Positions 56,645-64,000 of a stretch of DNA of 64,000 bases are shown here, piece by piece; the first letter of the stretch is position 1; each line of letters opens with the position of its first letter. The stretch comes from Ditylenchus dipsaci (lineage: Eukaryota > Nematoda > Chromadorea > Rhabditida > Anguinidae). The notes under the pieces were generated by a model, which saw nothing but the letters and a program-made list of their open reading frames with translations, made no database searches and was not told the DNA's origin. Location of the stretch: the NCBI GenBank assembly GCA_004194705.1, contig SADC01001294.1, positions 1 to 64,000 on the forward strand. Direction: 5' to 3'. Position numbers and translations under genes: made by a program.

Positions 56645-57673
56645 GGCTAGGGGAAACTTGCCAAAAACGAAATTTGCCAAACGTATGTTTTGCCAAAACG
56701 AAATTTGCCAAAACGAAATTCGCCAAAACGAAATTTGCCAATACGAGATTTGCCGAAACGAAATTTGGCCAACGAACCAACAGGGGGACCACGTTTTTTT
56801 CAAAATTTTCGAAACTGTGTCCTAGCCACCTAAAACCACCCCAACAACCAAAAACCATCCAAAATCACCCAAAACCACCCAAAATCACACCAAACCACCC
56901 AGAACACCAAAACCACCAGAAACCATTCAAAACTTCACCAAAAAAATTTAAAATTGAAAATTTAATTTAAATTTTTAGTCTGAACCAACCAAACCAAGTG
57001 GTCGTCAACTTGGATCAAATTTTTTTTTACTTTTTTGGGTTCCAAAACCTGTTTTCTGGACTAATTCGTGCACGCTGAACATGGTTTGACAGTGGTAAAA
57101 TCACGTTTTATGAAGAAATTTTTGAGTTTTAGGGAATAATTGATTTTGGTAAAATAATTATTTGCCAAAACTCAAAAAATAACTGAGAAAACGGCATTTT
57201 TCCACTGTCAAACCATGTTAAGCGTGCACGAATTAGTCCAGAAAATAGGTTTTGGAACACAGAAACGTAAAAAAAAATTTTGATCCAAGTGGACGACCAC
57301 TTGGTTTGGTTGGTTCAGACTAAAAATTCGAATTCCCGCAAAATTTTTGTTTGGTGTAGTTTTAGATGGTTTCGGGTGGTTTGGAGTGTTTTGGGTAGTT
57401 TAGTGTGATTTTGGGTGGTTTTTGCTGTTTTAGGTGGTTTTGGTTGTTTGGGGTGGCTTTAGGTGGTTAGGACACAATTTCGAAAATTTCGAAAAAAACG
57501 TAAAAACTGCCTTGGTCCCCCCTGTTGGATCGTTGGCTGAATTTCGTTTCGGCAAATTTCGTTTTGACATATTTCGTTTTGGCGCATTTCGATTTGGCAA
57601 ATTTCGTTTTGGCGCATTTCGATTTGGCAAATTTCGTTTTAGCAAATTTCGTTTTGGCAAGTTTCCCCTAGCC
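56645..57673. mobile_element. hAT-like element (GCCAAAACGAAATTT family)
   Basis: Perfect 8-bp duplication GATTTAAG (56637-56644, 57674-57681). Inverted ends GGCTAGGGGAAACTTGCC, then tandem GCCAAAACGAAATTT words (about seven copies each side). The centre (56960-57335) is a separate palindrome. It begins 35 bp upstream of the zinc-finger gene's ATG. Confidence 0.9.
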
Positions 57674-57862
57674 GATTTAAGTGATGGAACGTGAGTTCAT
57701 GACCATTTATGACCTGACTTTTGGAACTTTTAAAATAAAAATTTATATTTTTTGAGAAAAACTGTTCAGATAGTCCCCTCCACCGCAAATATAGGTTTTT
57801 GAGTTATTTTTATGCTGCAGTTGGATTGAAAATTGTTATGGAATTGTTTGTCCAGAAGAAAA

Positions 57863-57936
57863 TGGTGGTGGCTGGAATTGAACCAGCTCTTTTGGATTAC
57901 CGGGCCAACGTGCTGCCAATACACTACGCCTCCACC
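57863..57936 (-). tRNA. tRNA-like sequence, odd anticodon loop (probably pseudo)
   Basis: Minus strand: GGTGGAG acceptor strand pairs 6 of 7 with CACCACC, D-arm GTGTATTGGCAGCAC, T-arm GCTGGTTCAATTCCAGC, A73 then TTTT. The loop would be CCGGTAA (anticodon GGT, C at position 33). Sister of the copy at 36682, with the same 3' flank ATTTT. Confidence 0.45.
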
Positions 57937-58328
57937 TCTGGACAAATTCCTGGAAGGGACTAAGAGAAAGGAGACACAACAAAAATACTTTAATCCACAT
58001 ATTCACACACCCAAAATCTACATGTTTTTAATGAAAACACTGAAACATTTCAAAAAACCTAGACAGAAACTGTTTGGTGCGTAGACGTTTAGCGGTTGGC
58101 GGGACAAATGTCCCAAAAACCGCTAAACGTCACACCAAAACGCCAAGCTTTTGAATTTTTAAATTCATTATTATTTTTGGACGGTCGGGTATTTTTCCTA
58201 CTGTTTTAGCTCTCTTAATTTTCTCACCGAAGTTTCTTTTTGAGCCCTTTGGTAGATTCTTACAAATTCATGAGGCTTCATATCATTTGAACATTCTACT
58301 GCTTGTTTATTTATCTGGGTTAATTAAG

Positions 58329-59084
58329 ATGAAGGACTTCGAATGGACTAACTCGGACGTGATCGAAAATCTTCAGCAACTCAAAAATGGGAAGGTTACA
58401 AAGGAAGATGTCATCAACTTCTTGAAGCAGCAGTACAACAAGACATGCGTGCTGAAGACGATTCACCGCCATATGCCGAGAGAAGCAACTGCTGATCTCT
58501 ACCTCAATGATGAATTTGTCGTGTAATATTATACCTTTTCTTAGTGTGTTACTTCTGTCGTTTATTTTAGGCCTCTGCAAACTAAATTTGCTAATGAAAT
58601 GCTTGCTGTTAAAGAAGGTAGCGGTTATCGAGTTTACAAAAAGCACAGAAACATCTTCGAATGCATTGACTGCTGCAAGTATTTTTTTGAGTTTTGGACT
58701 TGGAACAATGCAATTTTATACAAACTTCCAGATTGCGCCGAAATTTGGAATAATTGGATCTGCTCGAAGGAGGACATATACGATTACATCAGAGATCATG
58801 CTATTACACCGAGTGAATCGTTTGTCGAGCGAAAGCACTGGGAAGCACGCAGCAAATGATCCTTGCAGCACGCCTTTACAAGCGCAACTTTATTGTCTAC
58901 CAGCCAGATGGAAGTATTATGTTTTTGAAATTCTCTGCTGTTTATGAAAATGCATGTTTTTTATGTGTTTGATAATTGATTGCTATTGTTTTAGCTAAGG
59001 ACTCCATTAGTGCCAGGTCCTACTTCAATTATTCACTACCAGCACAGCCACTTTGATGTTGTGATCAAAACGAAGAAACAATGA
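58329..59084 (+). CDS. OTU-like cysteine-protease-fold protein of the transposon, 3 exons
   Basis: Exons 58329-58522, 58571-58939, 58995-59084, all GT-AG; with one missing base in exon 2 (a G run after CACTGG) the phases fit and give 217 residues. The C-terminal half follows the OTU pattern: a YI/HW segment (IYDYIRDH, ERKHW), a strand-helix block MILAARLYKRNFIVYQPDG, and a final HYQHSHFDVVI with the expected catalytic His. The nucleophile motif is degenerate: where DGNC is expected the protein has EGSGYRVYK, without Cys at that place. OTU enzymes cleave ubiquitin chains; OTU domains are known in some transposons such as Helentrons. This copy may be catalytically dead, or may act in DNA or protein binding. 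No transposase domain is recognised in the N-terminal half. Confidence 0.65.
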
Positions 59085-59151
59085 GAGACCAAAAGTTTAG
59101 AAATACTTGTTGTCTAACCGATTGTTGAGTGTTGTTATTGCTTTGAAGTTG

Positions 59152-59157
59152 AATAAA
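59152..59157 (+). terminator. polyadenylation signal AATAAA
   Basis: AATAAA about 68 bp after the OTU-like gene's stop, inside the transposon. Confidence 0.6.
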
Positions 59158-59308
59158 ATACGGCGTGTTCACACTTTGGTAACGTGTTTATGTTTTGGAG
59201 TGTCAGGACGAATTAAAATGTGCCGCAAAAAATATTATAAATGCACAGAATATCAAGGCGAAAGATTGATTAGCCATCGTCAACATTGTGATATGGAAAT
59301 CGTGGATA

Positions 59309-59559
59309 CCGTATTTCCTCTAATTGCCGCCCCGGGCGGCAATTAGAAGCATGCAATTTTTTCAAACTTCAAGTGGTTCAAAACTCATGTTTTCATTTAC
59401 TGTTTGAGCTGTGTAAAAAGTGCCTGTTAGATTTTTGAAATCCTCGCAGGCACTTTTTACACAGCTCAAACAGTAAATGAAAACACGAATTTTGAACCAC
59501 TTGAAGTTAGGGGGGGGCGGCAATTAGAGGGGAGGGAGCGGCAATTAGAGAAAATACGG
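59309..59559. mobile_element. CCGTATTTT-family MITE nested in the OTU transposon
   Basis: TA-flanked, ends CCGTATTTCCTCTAATTGCC in inverted order. The internal CTTTGAGG block of other copies is replaced by a palindrome (arms about 70 bp, AAAAAGTGCCTG centre) and GGCGGCAATTAGA words. Confidence 0.8.
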
Positions 59560-59833
59560 TATGTGGATATGGAATAGTCATCCACTTTTAGCAGACTATT
59601 GACTCAAGCAACTAAAACCTTAAAAAAGAACCGAAAAACCCATCAAAGGACTCAAAAAGAAACTTCGGTGAAAAAATTAAGAGAGCCAAAACAGTAGGGA
59701 AAACACCTGACCATCCTAAAAGTAATAATGAATTCAAAAAAATCAAAAGCTTGGCGTTTTGGTGTGACGTTTAGTGGTTTTTGGGACATTTGTCCCACCA
59801 ACCGCTAAACGTCCCTATGCCAAACTGTTTCAG

Positions 59834-61025
59834 CCTTTTCAAATCTGTTCTCGCCTAAAGCCTGAAACTTTTTTATCTAATTTTTTTGATCTTTTGCTAC
59901 TTGTCTCTGGTCATTCTAGTCTTGAAAACCGCAAGTTAGTAATGTAAATATTGTGGACATTCGTAGACAAAATCAGAAACTTTGCTTTTTTAGACTATAC
60001 TAGACTACTGGCAAAGGACATCAAAATTTGAGATGAAAATTTTTCGGACGCAGCTGTGGCTTGAACTGAAGGAACTCAAATATCTTCGACAAACTTCAAA
60101 TTGTGATAATGTGCTTTTAATAACATGTAAAATTGACATCCTAAGAAGTAATAGGGATTCTTGGTTGGAATTGCCTTTTTGTATTTTTAATGCTATTTTC
60201 ATAGAATTTATTTAAAAAATTTTATTGTAATATTAGCAAAAAATTTACATTTCCGTTATGAAGAACTAAACAGACAAAACTTTTTTTATAAATAAAGTTC
60301 TTTAGTGAAAAAATCATGGAATGCAAGACAAATGCAAAAATTACAATTAGGACAAATAAGTTTTGAAAATCTACAGGATTGCTGAAATATATTGATTTGA
60401 CTAGTGACTGGCAAAATAAAATTATGCACGCACGAAAATACCTTATTTACCCTAATAATCAGGGGTCCTAATTCGAAATTGCTTTTATGGCACTGTGTTT
60501 GTTCAGGCAAATTAGGGCCCAAGATGTAGCCAATTAAGTGCCCCAAAATTTTATGGTAATTTTCCTGGGGTCATCTACAAAATTAGGTCAAACAATATGC
60601 CAGAAACACGATTTTGAATCAAGCAAAGACACCTAAACCTCGATATAGGGCCCTCCTCTCAAGTTCGTTCCGCAGCTGAGTCCGACACTTTTTTGCTTCC
60701 ATTTTTCAAAACTTTAGAAAGCTCTATTTTGTCTGATTTCAATTTTGCCGGACATTTATCAATAACCAAAAATTTCGCTAAATCGAAAAATAAACGGTTT
60801 TTTTAATAAGTAGCCGCTATATCGAGATTATGTTTTTCAAACGGGTAAATAAGTTAATTATTTACAAAACAGCGGCGAAATCTTAAAAAATCTTTTGAAA
60901 TCGAAGTGAAAAGGTGTCGGGTCTAGCTGGAGGGCAAACTTGAGGTGGGGCTGTTAAAGCAAGGTTTGACTTGCTTTAAGTTTGATTTACTTTAGTGAAT
61001 ATTTTTACAAATCGATCTGAAACAA
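59834..61025. other. gene-free stretch
   Basis: No exon recognised. Contains a weak pogo-like end (CACCTAAACCTCGATATAGG near 60629). It lies between the OTU transposon and the 3' end of gamma-SNAP. Confidence 0.45.
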
Positions 61026-64000
61026 TCAACGTAAATCTTCTTCGTCTTCGTTCTCCTGTTGTTGTATATCAACAGTGTGTCTGGAGACTTCTTCGCACTC
61101 TCCTTCTGGAGCTTTCACTTGTTTCATCAATCGAAGGTACTAAAGTGCAAAAAGATCAATTTTTGTTGTGAATCGTACCTAATTTATAAGCGTTTGCAAA
61201 TAAAGCCGTGTCAACTACCGTATTTTCTCTAGTTCCGCCCCCCCCCTCTACTTTGAGGGTCTATATCTCGGAGCAGAGTATATATTTTAAAAAACCTTTA
61301 TTATCTATTCTTAGCTCCTACGAGCTCTACCGCTTCTGCTCTTTAGATTTGAATTTTCACCCAAAAATTTTACTCAATTTTTTTCTCATTTTTCTGAGGG
61401 TTGAAAACTTTTACGCTGAGGACCGAACCAAAGAATGTACGGTACGTTAATCTTATGGATTTCATCATAAAATTTATGATTCTTTGACTAGATTTTAGGT
61501 TTTCTTTTTATAATTCTTGTTCTGTGCAAAATGACACCCTCTAATAAAAATTTGCCAAAATCGAAAGGCGTGAAATTTGATGAGATAATAGGCAGGCCCA
61601 GCTAGAAACACCCTAGATGCGTCCCTGATCGTCATTGAAAATTGTAGCACAGCAACTTTAGGTCATACATGAGCAACCAAGTATCATTTTGAAATTATAC
61701 TTTGAGATTCAGATTTCTGAAGAAATTTAACTTAACATGGTACTTTTTAAAAAATATCGAAAGCGCTGCAAATTAGTTAAATACCAATGCGAAGTTGCAA
61801 AAAGTAAATTTAAGCAAAACCTCGTTGTCCATACTCCTCCACATGCCACTTTTCAGGCAGTTTTGCAGTGCTTCATTGTCATAAGATTCATAAGCTTTGA
61901 TCAAACACTTGACTGCGTTCATCTCCTGTCCAAAACTGCTTATTTGAGCTCTAGAAAATGTCTGTTAGTTCATCAGCCATGATTTGCAGCTTAATAAAAG
62001 TAATTACTCAGGAAGGTAGTACAACATTTTCAGAGCAGCAATCGAGTCTCCTTTGATCAATTCAATTAGTGTCATACCCATCACTAGCTGTCCGATCTTG
62101 CCATATTCCTGCAATTTTTAGTTTTTATGTGTTTAAATACAGATTAATTTGGCAATTGACCTGTATTTTCGGCCAGCGTCAAATTGCGCAAATTTAATTG
62201 CGCAAATAGCGCATATCTCAAATCGAAGAGAAGCAAATTTCAACTTTGTATAATATCAAAACACAAAATAACAAAAAACTAGTCAAAAACATCGTAAGGA
62301 TCACAATTTTACCGGTCGTTTATAAAAAACATATATCTCCCATATATCCCCTGTTGTTTGAAAAAAGTTGTGAATTAGATTAAATCAAATTAGGTAAAGT
62401 CTTAGTATCACTGTTACGAAAATGTTTGTTACAAAATCTCGCGTTACAAAACCATTTGTTACGAAATTAGCTCATTACGAAATGAACCTGTTACCAAAAT
62501 GAACCTGTTACCAAATGAACCTGTTACGAAATGGCGCGTTACGAAATGAGGTACAGCCATCAGAATTGCTGAAGAAAGTCGGTTATAAATAAGCCAAACC
62601 AGATACCCTTGAAATTTCAATACCAGGAAAACAGCTGAGTTTACCTCTTCTACTGTAATTTCTGAGTGACTTTTGTTTAATTTTTTGTGCTGATTTTTGC
62701 CTTATCGTGTAGCTCTTAAATTCCTCTACAAGTATTGATCAAGCATCATGGATTTGAACTGCGATTTAACATGTCTTGAGCGGCTTGAGTAGACTTTTGT
62801 CAAGTGAGAAAATTTCTGGTTTAATGTGGTTTCATATGTGGTTCCATTTCAATGGTTTCATATGTAGGCAAACGATATACCATTAGGAAGCTCAGACAAA
62901 GGGCTTTCTTATGAGCATAAAAGAAAATGTTGCGCCAGATAATTTTACTTGCTCACCAGCCATAAGAAAAAAACCGTCCATTTTGAAAATTGGGGTATTT
63001 AAGGGCATTGCACAGAAGTTCAGGCGTCTGATTTTGCCATATTCGTGCTCGGCAGATCTGAAAACCCCAGGTAGTCAAAAGTTACAGTCCGCCTTTCTCG
63101 TGTTAAAATTCTTTATTACTCTTTCCTAAATTTACTGAATAAATTAGTTACCCCAATTTCATTGTATCTATCGATGAGATTTTTGGAAGTGTCCATAGCC
63201 TTGACATAATCCGCCATTTTGAGGTAAGTGTTGATCAGTCGATGAGCAAAGTTGGTGGCCATTTTGGATTTGTCTGAGGAGTGTTGCACAATCTCGAGTC
63301 CCTTTTCATAAAGCTTAACCATTGAAATTACTCAAAAACTACAAGAAATTAGAATATAACCTTAGCAGCACACTCATTCTCCTGGTTCTCCAACATTATT
63401 TTGGCTGCTTTGTCCAGAGTTTGGGCTGCGGTGTCCACGCTTCCTGTGTTGAAATAGCCACTGGCACTTAACTGAAGTAACTTCTATGGTAAGAAAAGAT
63501 CAGACTTTATAAGGAAAAATCAGCAAACAAAACTTTTAGAATGCTTTTTTACGAATAGCTGTTTCCCAGTCATTCAATTCTAAGAAAAGGCTCAATTTTG
63601 TTACATCACCCTCACAAAATTGCGCTTTGACAACTTTTTCGAAAAATAACCTACTATCTTAGTTATGATACAGTCTGCAGGACTATTTAGACTTTGGTCC
63701 TAATACGATTTTGGTCCTGATCAAGAAGCTATGTAAAAGAGGGATATGCCGCTATATTCTGTTCCGTTTTCGGCTTTCTGGTGCCTTTTTCTCCGTTTTC
63801 TGATCGTGTACCTTATGTACTCTAATAGACCGACAGTCTATAATAACCCAACACCCCCTACTTTGAGGATTTATATGTCATACTAGAGAATTTTTTTGCA
63901 AATTCAGGTTTTCGAATTTTCATTTTGAAATTTTTTCTATAAAAACGCAAACCTCAAATAATTCGGCAGCTTTGTGATAATCTTTGGCATCCTTGGCTGC
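61026..64000 (-). CDS. NAPG: gamma-SNAP (NSF attachment protein gamma), 3' part
   Basis: Minus-strand exons: 64000(continuing)-63953, 63483-63361, 63313-63152, 62108-62008, 61950-61821, 61139-61026 (TGA). All phases agree and no frameshift is needed. The helical-repeat sequence follows gamma-SNAP: AAKDAKDYHKAAELFE, GSVDTAAQTLDKAAKIMLE (human NGTPDTAAMALERAGKLI), KNLIDRYNEIGEYGKIGQ, ending CLKSGMWRSMDNE and an acidic tail (NEDEEDLR). SNAPs recruit NSF to SNARE complexes for disassembly after membrane fusion. The N-terminal part lies beyond the window. Introns contain a CCGTATTTT MITE and a GTTACGAAATG tandem repeat. Confidence 0.93.
61218..61442. mobile_element. CCGTATTTT-family MITE in the last gamma-SNAP intron
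   Basis: TA-flanked, left end CCGTATTTTCTCTAGTTCCG, internal CTTTGAGGGTCTATATCTCG block; the right end is eroded to GTACGG. A partial relative (CTACTTTGAGGATTTATATG) lies near 63858. Confidence 0.7.
62411..62550. repeat. tandem GTTACGAAATG-type repeat in a gamma-SNAP intron
   Basis: About nine degenerate copies of a 15-17 bp unit (TGTTACGAAATGAACC). In layout it resembles the subterminal arrays of the hAT-like elements, but only one side is seen. Confidence 0.6.

Larger units (their letters stand above)
58064..59833. mobile_element. DNA transposon with about 165-bp TIRs carrying an OTU-like gene
   Basis: 58084-58250 and 59645-59813 are inverted repeats of about 165 bp with few mismatches, including the block ACTGTTTTAGCTCTCTTAAT and the CACCGAAGTTTCTTTTTGAG block. 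The outermost 48 bp of each (GACGTTTAGCGG to CCGCTAAACGTC) are themselves a hairpin. Weaker similarity (AAACTGTTTGG) extends about 20 bp further out. No target-site duplication was found, so the true ends are uncertain. Inside lies one spliced gene with its own AATAAA, and a nested MITE. Confidence 0.85.

Noticed and set aside
58599..58859. OTU gene exon 2 ending at the TGA near 58859
   Set aside because: Restoring one G after CACTGG continues the OTU pattern and gives exact phase to exon 3.

Overview
The window is AT-rich, intron-rich eukaryotic DNA from an animal. Introns are GT-AG with short T-rich acceptors (forms of TTTTCAG or TTTTAG), AATAAA signals follow several stops, and the genes are animal-type: aspartyl-tRNA synthetase, ZNHIT1, gamma-SNAP and a C2H2 zinc-finger protein. 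Acceptor style and repeat load would suit an ecdysozoan such as a nematode or arthropod, but nothing here fixes the phylum.

Layout. 1.8-7.8 kb (minus): a five-exon gene for a secreted Ala/Gln/Pro-rich repeat protein. 8-17 kb: nested transposon relics. 17.3-26.6 kb (plus): a tiny gene whose 76-residue product is mostly four 11-residue amphipathic repeats; its two main introns (4.3 and 4.7 kb) are filled with nested palindromes. 26.6-29 kb: palindromic elements. 29-31 kb (minus): ZNHIT1. 32.5-34.3 kb: three palindromes. 34.6-37.9 kb (minus): complete cytosolic aspartyl-tRNA synthetase in 11 exons, with tRNA-like sequences in two introns. 38-42 kb: hAT-like relics. 42.5-46.7 kb (minus): an RPA-like OB-fold gene, a tandem array of one duplicated exon, and cullin-like exons, all degraded or hard to join. 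50-52.2 kb: a rearranged Ty3/gypsy fragment. 52.8-56.6 kb (minus): a five-finger C2H2 gene. 58.1-59.8 kb: a DNA transposon with about 165-bp terminal inverted repeats carrying a three-exon OTU-like gene. 61.0 kb to the end (minus): the 3' part of gamma-SNAP.

Most remaining DNA is small DNA-transposon debris. Eleven elements have hAT-like structure, nine of them with 8-bp target-site duplications matching at 7-8 positions. Others have TTAA duplications (piggyBac-like), TA duplications (pogo-, mariner- and CCGTATTTT-type), or one 11-bp duplication. Many of the larger hAT-like relics carry arrays of their own short palindromic word near the ends, and three keep an acidic C-terminal transposase tail followed by AATAAA.

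Four genes need single-base deletions corrected (at least nine in total, never an insertion) to restore exon phase, often in homopolymers. This looks like residual assembly error, so frameshifts here should not be read as pseudogenization without checking. The housekeeping genes are unrelated; no operon-like co-function is evident.
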